A stretch of DNA of 41,378 nt, from positions 1 through 41,378 of IMG/VR virus record IMGVR_UViG_3300020215_000090; one strand, given 5' to 3'. The position numbers and the translations under genes are program-made. Under the pieces are notes generated by a model. That model worked only from the letters and a program-made list of their open reading frames with translations. It searched no databases and was not told the DNA's origin. Each line of letters starts with the position of its first letter. Position 1 is the first letter of the stretch. Below are positions 1-6,399 of the stretch, piece after piece. This DNA is from a virus.

Positions 1-131
1 CCCGAGAACTGGCTGCCGACGCCCATCTCGGCGATCTTGTCCTCGATCAGCTTCTTGCTGGATTGCGCCAGGGTCTTCTGGACCTCGCGGATGCAGACCG
101 AACGCGAGCCGGGGTCGGCGATGTGCTCCTC
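1..131. repeat. Terminal direct repeat (circular closure), left copy
   Basis: Bases 6-131 are identical over 126 bp to 41253-41378. The repeat lies inside terL and joins its two halves in frame because the offset, 41247, is a multiple of three. This is the pattern left when an assembler linearises a circular or circularly permuted molecule; it is not evidence of a packaged terminal repeat. Bases 1-5 do not match the corresponding bases 41248-41252. Confidence 0.93.
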
Positions 132-260
132 GACCATCAGCTCGGCGAAGAAGTGGGACTTGCCCGAGCCACGGCCGCCGTGCGCGCCCTTGTAGCGGGC
201 GGGCTTCAGCAGGGGCGCGAAGGCCCTAGGCGTTGCGATTTGCAGGGTCGACAACGACAC
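1..260 (-). CDS. terL: Terminase large subunit, N-terminal part (continues at right end)
   Basis: This is the ATPase half of the DNA-packaging motor that threads DNA through the portal into the prohead. The start is GTG at 258-260, preceded by an AGGAT Shine-Dalgarno-like stretch about 7 nt upstream. A Walker A loop, GGRGSGKS, lies at about residues 28-35. The frame runs off the left edge and resumes at 41252 through the terminal repeat, for about 428 residues in total, which is normal for terL. The first 35 nt overlap the end of the terS-like gene, indicating translational coupling. The last two codons read from bases 1-5 differ from the right-end copy. Confidence 0.93.
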   Translation of the reverse strand, partial: MSLSTLQIATPRAFAPLLKPARYKGAHGGRGSGKSHFFAELMVEEHIADPGSRSVCIREVQKTLAQSSKKLIEDKIAEMGVGSQFS

Positions 261-540
261 GTTCGATCCTTTGGATCTGCACGGCATCGAAGTCCGCGTC
301 GCCGACCAACGGCTGCGGCGCCTTACCCTCCAGTCGCTCGAAGACGAGCTTGATTGCGTCGAGGTCGCCGGCGACCGCCTGCTCGACCAGCTTCTCGGCG
401 ATTTCGCGGACCTTCTTCTCGCCGGATCCGCCCGTCGCGTTGACGGCGATCCGCAACGCATCGCTCAGGCATTTGCGCGACGGCGGACGGCCAGGACCGG
501 CCTGGGTTTTATTTCCCGCAACGTCTTGAGGGCCCGACAT
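226..540 (-). CDS. Terminase small subunit candidate, DUF5681-like
   Basis: The product has 104 residues and sits directly upstream of terL, overlapping its start. The N-terminus carries a GRPP-type basic segment, as in DUF5681 proteins. The rest is helical and ends in a segment containing AIKLVFERLEGK, which is typical of that family. DUF5681-type proteins often occupy the small-terminase position in alphaproteobacterial phages, where this subunit would recognise the packaging site. The ATG follows the TGA of the upstream gene without a gap. The small-terminase role rests mainly on position. Confidence 0.7.
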   Translation of the reverse strand: MSGPQDVAGNKTQAGPGRPPSRKCLSDALRIAVNATGGSGEKKVREIAEKLVEQAVAGDLDAIKLVFERLEGKAPQPLVGDADFDAVQIQRIERVVVDPANRNA

Positions 541-1227
541 TCAGGCCGCCACCTTGTCGAACCGCGCCCGGATGCGCTCGACGATCGGGCGGAGGTCGGC
601 CCCCTGCCATTTGTAGAACGCGGCCTGGTCCTGGATGTAGGTCTCCGGGAAGCGGTAGACCTCGTCCATCTCGGCCTTGGGCTTGCCGTCGTCGCCCTTG
701 GCGAGCGGATGCATGTGCTCGAGCTTCACGTCGGGCAGGTAGACCAGCCGGCCGGAGCGATGGGCGATCGCGAAGAGCGCGGTGTCGACGAAGCTGTGCA
801 GGACGGTGGGCAGGACCAGCCAGCCGATGGTGCGGGCGAGCTCGCCGCCGATGACGGGATGGGTGGCGAGGTTCTGGCCGTGCAGGCCGTCGTCGCCATA
901 GGCGAGGCGGTCGGGCCCGGCGGCCTCGATCAGGGCGCGGTCCCAGCTCTCGGTGCGCGGGATCAGGTCGTCGGCCAGCAGGCCGTAGACGGGCTCTCGG
1001 GGGAACAGCGCGAACATCTCGGCGACGCAGCCGTTGCAGCGGTTCGGGTGGCGCGGGCCGACGGTCTTCAGCCAGTTCTCGGGCAGGTGGATGGCGTCGT
1101 ACTCGCCGAGCCGCGGGTCGTCCTGGTCGAGGCGCAGCCACACGGGATGCGTCGCGTAGGTGGCCTCGTAGGCGTCGAGGAACCGGCGGAGGTTGTGCGG
1201 GCGGCTACGAGACGGGAGCGAGAACAT
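541..1227 (-). CDS. Glycosyltransferase-like protein (GT-A-type features)
   Basis: This 228-residue protein is the first gene after a candidate late promoter and ends against the terS start (TGAATG). Acidic pairs DD at 86-87 (LLADDLIPR context) and GDDG at 111-114 resemble the metal and sugar-nucleotide sites of GT-A transferases. A later FVDTA and a histidine-rich segment near 170-173 fit the second half of that fold. The N-terminal SRSRP..LRRFLDAY resembles phage-encoded glycosyltransferase-like proteins. A cysteine pair (C64, C67) is present. Likely roles are modification of a virion protein or of host surface glycans; the substrate is unknown. An AGGG ribosome site lies just before the ATG. 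Confidence 0.55.
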   Translation of the reverse strand: MFSLPSRSRPHNLRRFLDAYEATYATHPVWLRLDQDDPRLGEYDAIHLPENWLKTVGPRHPNRCNGCVAEMFALFPREPVYGLLADDLIPRTESWDRALIEAAGPDRLAYGDDGLHGQNLATHPVIGGELARTIGWLVLPTVLHSFVDTALFAIAHRSGRLVYLPDVKLEHMHPLAKGDDGKPKAEMDEVYRFPETYIQDQAAFYKWQGADLRPIVERIRARFDKVAA

Positions 1228-1262
1228 TGGCCCTGCATGTATTGTGGAATTTTGCGAACCAC

Positions 1263-1291
1263 ATTTTGCGCCTGGATTTCTGGCGCGTCAA
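1263..1291 (-). promoter_or_regulatory. Candidate late/terminase promoter
   Basis: Read on the minus strand, TTGACG (1291-1286) is followed by a 17-bp spacer and CAAAAT (1268-1263). The spacing is ideal, with 5/6 and 4/6 matches to sigma-70 consensus. The predicted start near 1256 gives a 29-nt leader before the ATG at 1227. The octamer CGCAAAAT occurs twice on this strand (1270-1263 and 1256-1249). This is the main intergenic gap between the replication-side genes and the terminase/structural genes. Confidence 0.5.
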
Positions 1292-1307
1292 GATTTGGTG
1301 GCGGTCG

Positions 1308-2120
1308 TCACGCCTTCCTCCGCAGGAAACTCGGGACTTCCATCGGGTCGACGACCTCGTTCGTGATGTCGCGGATCGCGAGATAGGCGGTCTTGCCGCG
1401 ATCCTCCGCCGATCGCATCGCGCCTTGCAGCCGGCGGCCGATGTCGGGCCTGTCGCCGACGGCGGTGACGATCGTCCAGGCTTCCACGGCGTCGAAGCCG
1501 TGCGACTGCATCCGGGTCACGATGGCTGACCAGTCCATGCCGATCTGGCCGGCGATCTTCCCAGGGCGCGCCGAAGGCGTGCCTCCAGATCCAGAACTAA
1601 ACCTAGATTGGTTTTCTAATTCTTCTGGCTTCTGGCTTCTGGCTTCTGGGTCGCGCGCGTCGTGAGGCTTATCCGAGGCCTTATCCGGGTCGGTTATCCG
1701 AACATCTTCGGTTCGCTTATCCGACTTCGGCGGAGTTGGGTTAAGCGGTGGCTTATCCTTCAGCTTCGGGTTCCCCCCGTTCTCGCCATTGATGCGGTTA
1801 ACCGCTCGGCGGTGAGCGTCGCGCACCATGCGACGGCTGATCCACACGCCGTCCTTCACCGTGGCAACCCCGGCCGCTTCTAACTCCTGCATCGCCTTGC
1901 GGACGACGGGCAGCGGCGCAGCCACCTGGAGAGCAAGCTGCTGGATTGACGGCGGCTTGCCGTTGATGAGCAAATGTCCGTATGGATCGGCCTCGTGCAT
2001 GAGGCACAACATCTCCATCCAGAGACCTCGCGCCGAAAGCGAGCACAGGCGCAGCTCCTTATTGGCGCGCCAGTCGGCCCAATAAAACTTTGACCACGGT
2101 TCGCGCTTATCGGCGCTCAT
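1308..2120 (-). CDS. Replication-type protein with N-terminal winged-helix-like domain
   Basis: The predicted product has 270 residues. The first 110 or so (KFYWADWRA, then LSARGLWMEMLCLMHEA, then a QQLALQVAAPLPVVRKAMQEL helix pair) look like the YdaU/replisome-organizer type DNA-binding domain of phage replication proteins. A charged low-complexity linker and a C-terminal helical domain follow, so it may act in origin binding or helicase loading. ATG 2120 has a GGAG site 6 nt upstream. An in-frame GTG at 2189 with AGGAGA upstream and a GTGA overlap with the previous gene is an equally good start and would add 23 residues. The linker contains four tandem CTTCTGG units (1622-1649). Confidence 0.6.
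   Translation of the reverse strand: MSADKREPWSKFYWADWRANKELRLCSLSARGLWMEMLCLMHEADPYGHLLINGKPPSIQQLALQVAAPLPVVRKAMQELEAAGVATVKDGVWISRRMVRDAHRRAVNRINGENGGNPKLKDKPPLNPTPPKSDKRTEDVRITDPDKASDKPHDARDPEARSQKPEELENQSRFSSGSGGTPSARPGKIAGQIGMDWSAIVTRMQSHGFDAVEAWTIVTAVGDRPDIGRRLQGAMRSAEDRGKTAYLAIRDITNEVVDPMEVPSFLRRKA
1622..1649. repeat. Tandem 7-bp repeat, 4 x CTTCTGG
   Basis: There are four perfect head-to-tail copies of a heptamer inside the replication-type gene. They encode part of its charged linker (SQKPEE region). Seven is not a multiple of three, so gain or loss of a unit by slippage would shift the frame. Several TTATCC-containing near-repeats follow at 1669-1760. Confidence 0.9.
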
Positions 2121-2185
2121 TGGATGCTCCACCCCATCTCGTCTGGCTCCCGCAAGCATCTGGTCGCGCGGCGCAGGAAGCTCGG

Positions 2186-2452
2186 TCACGCGGCTCTCCT
2201 CTGCTGATCGGCCCTGAACAGCCGGTGGAGCTCGGAGCGCATGCCGTTGCGCACGGTGGCCGGGGCCAGCCCCATATGCCGTGCGATCGCGCTGATCGAC
2301 CGGCCCTCGGCCCATAGCTCGAGCATCAGCCGGTGCCGCTTGTGACTGATGGCCCATCGGTTGGTGCGGGCGAACAGATCGTCGCGGGACAGGCCGTTGC
2401 GCCGGCAGAAGCCGGCGACGTGGGCGTCAATGCGGGCCGTGTCGACGGCCAT
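2186..2452 (-). CDS. Small helix-turn-helix protein
   Basis: This 88-residue protein starts at ATG 2452, overlapping the TGA of the upstream gene. The central segment LWAEGRSISAIARHMGLAPA followed by TVRN is a classic helix-turn-helix. It resembles the DNA-binding part of GcrA and resolvase-type proteins (WAEG.S...IA). It probably binds DNA in the early operon, as a transcriptional regulator or replication accessory. It is co-transcribed with, and translationally coupled to, the replication-type gene downstream. A longer ORF reading in the same frame begins 30 nt upstream but would overlap the upstream gene more deeply. Confidence 0.6.
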   Translation of the reverse strand: MAVDTARIDAHVAGFCRRNGLSRDDLFARTNRWAISHKRHRLMLELWAEGRSISAIARHMGLAPATVRNGMRSELHRLFRADQQRRAA

Positions 2453-2799
2453 CACGCGCCCCCCGGCTGGACGAACAGGCACTGCACCTGCCGTTCCGGC
2501 GAGAGGCAGGCGTAGATGTTCCAGTCCTTGGAGTAGTAGAGGCCCTTGGCGGTCTCGGTGAACAGCTGGCCGGTCGAGGGCACGAACCAGCCGCGGGCGG
2601 TCTCGCGCACGAAGTCGAGCGGCATCGGCTTGCAGTGCTCGGGGCCGCAGCAGTGCTCGCCGTCGGCGCGCTTGTAGAGCTCGTTGTTGGAGATCCAGCC
2701 GTGCTCGAACTCCTCACCGAGAGCCGCCTTGATCGTTCCCAGGATCAGCAGGGCGACGAACAGCAGCATCAGGCCGGCGGTGATCTTGCGGGCGGTCAT
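2452..2799 (-). CDS. Small exported or membrane-anchored protein, unknown
   Basis: The product has 115 residues. The N-terminus is basic (MTARK) followed by a hydrophobic stretch of about 20 residues ending at AALG, consistent with a signal peptide or a single anchor. The mature part has a CC pair and a third Cys (HCCGPEHCKP) plus two more Cys near the C-terminus (YACLS, QCLF), so disulfides in the periplasm are plausible. The RBS is strong (GGAGGA, 7 nt from ATG). The start overlaps the stop of the 54-aa gene upstream (ATGA). I do not recognise a function. Confidence 0.6.
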   Translation of the reverse strand: MTARKITAGLMLLFVALLILGTIKAALGEEFEHGWISNNELYKRADGEHCCGPEHCKPMPLDFVRETARGWFVPSTGQLFTETAKGLYYSKDWNIYACLSPERQVQCLFVQPGGA

Positions 2800-2960
2800 G
2801 CGGCTTTCCTCCGAGAGGTCCGGCGCTCGGCCTTGAGCACCAGGGCGGTTGCGCGCTGATAGTCCTTGCGGGCCTGGGCGACGCCGTAGCGACGGCCGAT
2901 CGCGACGCGGAGCTTGCGGTAGGCCTCTTCCTGCATGGCGAGGGCTTCGGCGCGGGTCAT
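2796..2960 (-). CDS. Small basic helical protein, unknown
   Basis: This 54-residue ORF runs from ATG 2960 to TGA 2796. Both ends overlap neighbours by the ATGA pattern, with the methyltransferase upstream and the exported protein downstream, which supports real, coupled translation. It is rich in Arg, Lys and Ala and predicted mostly helical (AEALAMQEEAYRKLRVAIGR). It could bind nucleic acid or partner with the methyltransferase, but no family is recognised. Confidence 0.55.
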   Translation of the reverse strand: MTRAEALAMQEEAYRKLRVAIGRRYGVAQARKDYQRATALVLKAERRTSRRKAA

Positions 2961-3649
2961 GCGGCACCCCCGAAGATGTCGACCTGTTCAGGTCGCTTCG
3001 GCTTCTCGATGTCGCGGAAGATGTCGCCTTGGCGCTGCGCTTCCTCGATCCGCTTGCAGGCGATGTCGAAGTAGCGGGGCTCGCGCTCGATACCGATGAA
3101 CTTGCGGCCGAGGCGGGCGCAGGCAACGCCAGTCGTGCCGCTGCCCATGAAGGGATCGAGGATGGAGTCACACCCCGCCGGCAGCTTGCCGAGACACCAT
3201 TCCATGACGGCGACGGGCTTCTGCGTCGGATGCTGCTTGCCGTCCTGCATGGCAAGAGCGCGCGGATAGTTGATGCGCCGCGCCGCCCCCTCGAACGAAC
3301 ACCAAGCAAGCTCGAAATCGGCAAGCGAGAAGTCCGCTTGGCCCCTGTCCCAGCTCAACCATTTGTCCGCCGGAGGGAGGACGTCCGTCCAATAGTTGCC
3401 GCCCCAGATGATCGCGTGGCGACCGGCTGCAGCAACGAGCCTGATGAGATCCCCTGGCGCGCGCTCTTTGTCCCAGCCGGGGGCATCGTAGTCGCGCCAA
3501 CCCCACCGCTGACTGTTGCGTGTGCGAGCCGCGTTGATCCCATACGGCGGGTCCGTCACCACCGCATCGACCTTGCCGAGCGTCGGCAGGATCTCCCGGC
3601 AGTCGCCGAGATACAGCGTGGCATCGCCGATGATCACGGGCTCAGTCAT
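2957..3649 (-). CDS. DNA methyltransferase (N6-adenine/N4-cytosine type, beta class)
   Basis: This 230-residue enzyme would transfer a methyl group from S-adenosylmethionine to an exocyclic amino group in DNA. The catalytic motif DPPYG (33-37) precedes the SAM-binding motif DPFMGSGTTG (165-174). That order defines the beta class; DPPY favours adenine. HPTQKP (140-145) is the usual conserved segment before the SAM motif. No restriction endonuclease is adjacent, so it is an orphan enzyme, likely for protection against host restriction or for regulation. It sits in the early minus-strand operon with ATGA overlap to the next gene. Confidence 0.93.
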   Translation of the reverse strand: MTEPVIIGDATLYLGDCREILPTLGKVDAVVTDPPYGINAARTRNSQRWGWRDYDAPGWDKERAPGDLIRLVAAAGRHAIIWGGNYWTDVLPPADKWLSWDRGQADFSLADFELAWCSFEGAARRINYPRALAMQDGKQHPTQKPVAVMEWCLGKLPAGCDSILDPFMGSGTTGVACARLGRKFIGIEREPRYFDIACKRIEEAQRQGDIFRDIEKPKRPEQVDIFGGAA

Positions 3650-3803
3650 GCTTCACCGCCAGCCACCGGCCCTCGCAGCCGTGGTGGCCGAGCATCGGCG
3701 AGCACGTCCAGCCCTTGCGCCGGTACGCCTCAACCTCGGCAGCGTTGATGTAACGGAAGGTCGCTTCCGTGCGCGCACGCGTAGCACGCAGCGTGCCAGT
3801 CAT
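3642..3803 (-). CDS. Small protein, unknown
   Basis: This 53-residue ORF starts at ATG 3803 and ends at 3642, overlapping the methyltransferase start by 8 nt. The upstream gapR-like gene ends 3 nt before. The C-terminal half has Cys, His-His and Cys (KGWTCSPMLGHHGCEGRW), which could bind zinc. Tight packing between two solid genes is the main support. Confidence 0.5.
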   Translation of the reverse strand: MTGTLRATRARTEATFRYINAAEVEAYRRKGWTCSPMLGHHGCEGRWLAVKHD

Positions 3804-3806
3804 GGC

Positions 3807-4103
3807 TCAGGCCATCCCCAAGGCGCGCTTGTAGAGGTCGAGAAGGGTTTCCTCCTCGTCGAGCGCGTCCTGGTCCTTGCGGCGGATGGCGAGGATCTTG
3901 CGCATGATCTTCACGTCGAAGCCGGTGCCCTTGGCCTCGGCGAACACGTCGCGCACGTCAGAAGCCAGAGCCTCCCGCTCCTCGTGCAGCCGCTCGATGC
4001 GCTCGATGAAGGAGCGCAGCCGCGCACCCTCGATCCCGCCGACGGTTGACACAGACCGCTCGGCAACCGTGTCGCTCAATCCGGTGTTCGATCCATTGTC
4101 CAT
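3807..4103 (-). CDS. DUF2312 / GapR-like DNA-binding protein
   Basis: This 98-residue protein has the family's helical core: RLRSFIERIERLHEEREALA, then DVRDVFAEAKGTGFDVK, then IMRKILAIRRKDQ and a LLDLYKRALGM end. DUF2312 includes Caulobacter GapR, an essential nucleoid protein that binds AT-rich, overtwisted DNA ahead of replication and transcription. A phage copy next to replication-type genes and a methyltransferase suggests a role in phage DNA topology or in competing with host GapR. The family is strongly associated with Alphaproteobacteria. The N-terminal 25 residues are extra and variable. Confidence 0.9.
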   Translation of the reverse strand: MDNGSNTGLSDTVAERSVSTVGGIEGARLRSFIERIERLHEEREALASDVRDVFAEAKGTGFDVKIMRKILAIRRKDQDALDEEETLLDLYKRALGMA

Positions 4104-4212
4104 CGAAGCGCCTTGCGGGAAAGTGCCGGCCCCGATGAGCGAGGCCGGCTAGGTTCTGGGTGGGAGACTCCGCCGCGCGCCAATCCCCGGCGCGGCCCAG
4201 GGTGAGCTCAGG
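4104..4212 (-). other. Intergenic gap with two GC-rich hairpins
   Basis: Two inverted repeats lie here: GCCGGCC (4125-4131) with GGCCGGC (4143-4149), and CCGCGC (4173-4178) with GCGCGG (4190-4195), each with an 11-nt loop. On the minus strand they follow the GNAT-like gene and precede the GapR-like gene. No clear T-tract follows, so they could be attenuators or RNA-stability elements rather than full terminators. Confidence 0.4.
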
Positions 4213-4983
4213 TCAGCAAGCGGGGGCGACACGCCGCTCGGGCTTGATGAGCCCGTGGCGAACGATGCGATCGGCCTCGGCAAGGATGTCTTCGCGGCGC
4301 GACCACATCAGGTGGCAGTCGGCGGCCCCGGGCACGCCGGCGATGCTCTCGGTCACGCCTGCCGTGATGCCGGCCCAGCCGTAGCGCGCCGCAGTTCCCT
4401 TCAGGACCTTGTCCGTCTTCGTCGTCGCGATGCACCAGTCGACGTCGAACAGGTAGGCCGCCATCAGCCGGGAGAGCGACGAGACGATCTGCGAGACGCG
4501 GGCGCCGCCGAGCTCCGGACGGTCGCCGCGGAGCGCAGGATCAACCCAGACGGCGCCGTTGAAGGCGACACGGCCCTGGATCCGGTCGGCGATCGGACAA
4601 GAGAAGATCGCGTACTCGGTGTGCTTCGCATCTTCGGGGTGGTCGTAGTAGATCCGCAGCGCCCGGCTCTCGCTCGCCAGGGTCGCGCCGCCGTGCCAGG
4701 TGTAGAGGCGCGACGCGGCGCGGGTGACGGACGGCAGATAGATGTCCTTCGACCCGTGCAAGCAGAAGAAATTGCGCCCCGTCAGGCGGGCGGCGGTGTA
4801 GCGCGGATTGAGCGGCGCGCAGTCGACGTAGAGCGAGTCCGGCCTGTGGCTGGCCATGAACTGGATGCCGACCTTCGCCGCCTCGTGCTCGAGCACGGTG
4901 ACGGCGTCGACGATCGTCTCTCGCCAACGGCCCTCGCCAAGCAGATAGCTGCAAGCGGATGTGAGCGAGGGCCGTGCGTTCAT
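4213..4983 (-). CDS. GNAT-like protein paired with HTH-PAS regulator, unknown
   Basis: The product has 256 residues. The middle and C-terminal part has the pattern of an acyltransferase of the GNAT superfamily. There is a beta strand before GAVWVDPALRG, then a helix VSQIVSSLSRLMAAYLF, a strand DVDWCIATT, and a YGW near 210. The N-terminal 60 residues (LEHEAAKVGIQFMASHRPDS) are unassigned. It is translationally coupled (ATGA at 4980-4983) to the HTH-PAS-like regulator upstream. The reaction is not known. The GNAT reading rests on pattern recognition only; it could be a DNA-associated protein of another fold. Confidence 0.4.
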   Translation of the reverse strand: MNARPSLTSACSYLLGEGRWRETIVDAVTVLEHEAAKVGIQFMASHRPDSLYVDCAPLNPRYTAARLTGRNFFCLHGSKDIYLPSVTRAASRLYTWHGGATLASESRALRIYYDHPEDAKHTEYAIFSCPIADRIQGRVAFNGAVWVDPALRGDRPELGGARVSQIVSSLSRLMAAYLFDVDWCIATTKTDKVLKGTAARYGWAGITAGVTESIAGVPGAADCHLMWSRREDILAEADRIVRHGLIKPERRVAPAC

Positions 4984-5843
4984 GCGGTACCGGCTATGGG
5001 TTCCGAGGCGCAGACCGCGAACGGCGTGCGACCCTCAAGGTAGGGAAGGACGAGGCGGCGATAGCGCAGGTGCAGCGACACGCCGGGCTCGACCGCTACC
5101 GTGGCGTCGACGTCGTCGACGGCGGGCCGGCCCGAGTCCATGACGTCGCGCATGTTCCGCGCGCAGCCCTCGGCGTAGTCGCGGTCGAAGGTCTCTGTCG
5201 TCGGCTTGCCGATCAGCCGCTCGCGATCGACGGCGTGAAGACGGAATGCGGGCGAGATGTGCCCGAACAGCAGGTCGTCACCGCGGCGCGTGACGAGGGA
5301 CGCACGCAGGTGCGGCGTCTGCCGCGCCATGTTGACCAGGCTCGACCGCTCGGCCTTGCCCGAGCTCTCGGCCCATCGGCGCAGATGGTCGGCTAGGTGC
5401 GAGCGCTTGGATGCGACGACGTCGAGCGACCGTCGGACGACGACTGAACCCAGCCGTGCCGGCGCGCGATCCGATCCGCTTTCAACAGGGCTCGCCGGGC
5501 TTTGGCCCGCAGCCGATACCACCGCGCGAGCGGCGTGAACGGCCGGAACAGCCACTTCAACATCCAGAGCCCTCCTCATCGCCTCGACTTCGGCAAGCTC
5601 GGCCGCCGTCGGGGCCTCCTCGCCGAACACATACGTCAGGAACTCGCCACCGAAATGGCGGGCCAGCATTGCAACGTGCGCGGTCGTCGGCGCCGCGCCT
5701 TCGGTGTAGAGCCGAGCCGCGCTGCCGACCGATTGGCCGATGATGCGGGCCAGGTGCTTGACCGCCGAATTCTGCGGCAGATGTTCCCGCAGATAGGCGC
5801 GGCTGCGTTCACCAACAATCTTGGTGATCTGATCGCGTGTCAT
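4980..5843 (-). CDS. Regulator: N-terminal HTH plus C-terminal PAS-like domain
   Basis: The product has 287 residues. The N-terminal 75 (SAVKHLARIIGQSVGSAARL with a following helix AHVAMLARHFGGEF) look like a helix-turn-helix of the XRE type. After an Ala/Pro-rich linker, residues about 165-285 resemble the PAS_5-like domain of alphaproteobacterial proteins (LFGHISPAFR, then LIGKPTTETF, then LHLRYRRLVLPYL). PAS domains sense small ligands or redox state. The gene therefore looks like a sensor-regulator in the lytic early operon. It has no S24 peptidase or CII features. A GGAG site lies 9 nt before the ATG, and ATGA overlap exists on both sides. Confidence 0.55.
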   Translation of the reverse strand: MTRDQITKIVGERSRAYLREHLPQNSAVKHLARIIGQSVGSAARLYTEGAAPTTAHVAMLARHFGGEFLTYVFGEEAPTAAELAEVEAMRRALDVEVAVPAVHAARAVVSAAGQSPASPVESGSDRAPARLGSVVVRRSLDVVASKRSHLADHLRRWAESSGKAERSSLVNMARQTPHLRASLVTRRGDDLLFGHISPAFRLHAVDRERLIGKPTTETFDRDYAEGCARNMRDVMDSGRPAVDDVDATVAVEPGVSLHLRYRRLVLPYLEGRTPFAVCASEPIAGTA

Positions 5844-6199
5844 GACGCATCTCCGATGGCAGGGTTGGTCCCGTCATGGAGTGCATCACTTCTGGTTGTC
5901 CCTGTCACGCCCGCCGCCGGTTGCAGCCGGCTGAAGGGCATCGTCTCTCCGGTCGAAAGCGGACACGGCGGCGCGGCCTCTCCCAGACGCGCCGCCGGTC
6001 CACCCTTCGCGCGGCGCTGATGCGGAACGGGGATAGGGCCCGTGCCCACCGCACGAATGATCTTGTCCATGTCGGCGCTCTCGCTCGACGTGTCGTCGAG
6101 AAGGCGGGCCGCAAGCGCGACACTCGCCTTCGCCGAAGCGATCTCCCGCCCGGCATAGCCGAGAGCGAGATCGAGAAGTGAGAGCCCCCCGGCTTCCAT
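5840..6199 (-). CDS. Unknown small early protein
   Basis: The ORF gives 119 residues from ATG 6199, two bases after the stop of the 46-aa gene upstream, and ends in an ATGA overlap with the HTH-PAS gene. The N-terminal 50 residues are amphipathic helical (LSLLDLALGYAGREIASAKA). The remainder is Pro/Gly-rich and probably disordered. No family is recognised. An in-frame upstream extension exists but would run through two coupled small ORFs, so I chose the coupled ATG. Confidence 0.5.
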   Translation of the reverse strand: MEAGGLSLLDLALGYAGREIASAKASVALAARLLDDTSSESADMDKIIRAVGTGPIPVPHQRRAKGGPAARLGEAAPPCPLSTGETMPFSRLQPAAGVTGTTRSDALHDGTNPAIGDAS

Positions 6200-6201
6200 G
6201 G

Positions 6202-6342
6202 CTAAAGTCGCATCCGGTTGCGATGCTCGATCTCGGCGATCTGCGCCGCCGTGTACGCGCGGCCGCGGCCGGTCATGAACGCGAAGCGATGCTGAAGCCG
6301 CGACCAGCGGAAGCGCGCAATGAAATCGCGGAGCCAAGCCAT
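6202..6342 (-). CDS. Small early protein, 46 aa
   Basis: The ORF runs from ATG 6342 to TAG 6202. It is basic and aromatic at the N-terminus (MAWLRDFIARFRWSRLQ) with a helical end (YTAAQIAEIEHRNRMRL). The stop of the 18-aa ORF upstream abuts its start (TAGATG) and the next ATG lies two bases beyond its own stop, forming a coupled chain. A GGGGGCGG stretch precedes the ATG. Function is unknown. Confidence 0.45.
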   Translation of the reverse strand: MAWLRDFIARFRWSRLQHRFAFMTGRGRAYTAAQIAEIEHRNRMRL

Positions 6343-6399
6343 CTACCGCCCCCAGCCCACGCCGGCGACGAGCACGTATGCGAGGGTCAGCCACTCCAT
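6343..6399 (-). CDS. Possible 18-aa hydrophobic peptide
   Basis: The peptide MEWLTLAYVLVAGVGWGR is encoded between the Cro-like gene, whose TGA shares one base with this ATG, and the next start (TAGATG). It could be a micro membrane protein or simply keep ribosomes moving through the junction. Evidence is limited to the stop-start coupling on both sides. Confidence 0.3.
   Translation of the reverse strand: MEWLTLAYVLVAGVGWGR

Noticed and set aside
1-131. Packaged terminal repeat such as in T7-like phages
   Set aside because: The repeat lies within terL, is about an assembler word length, and is fully explained by circular assembly.
271-1386. 371-codon plus-strand ORF
   Set aside because: It lies opposite terS and the glycosyltransferase-like gene and crosses the candidate late promoter, so it is a composition artefact.
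1622-1760. CRISPR-like repeat array
   Set aside because: It is a short 7-bp tandem repeat plus degenerate TTATCC units within a coding linker, with no spacer structure.
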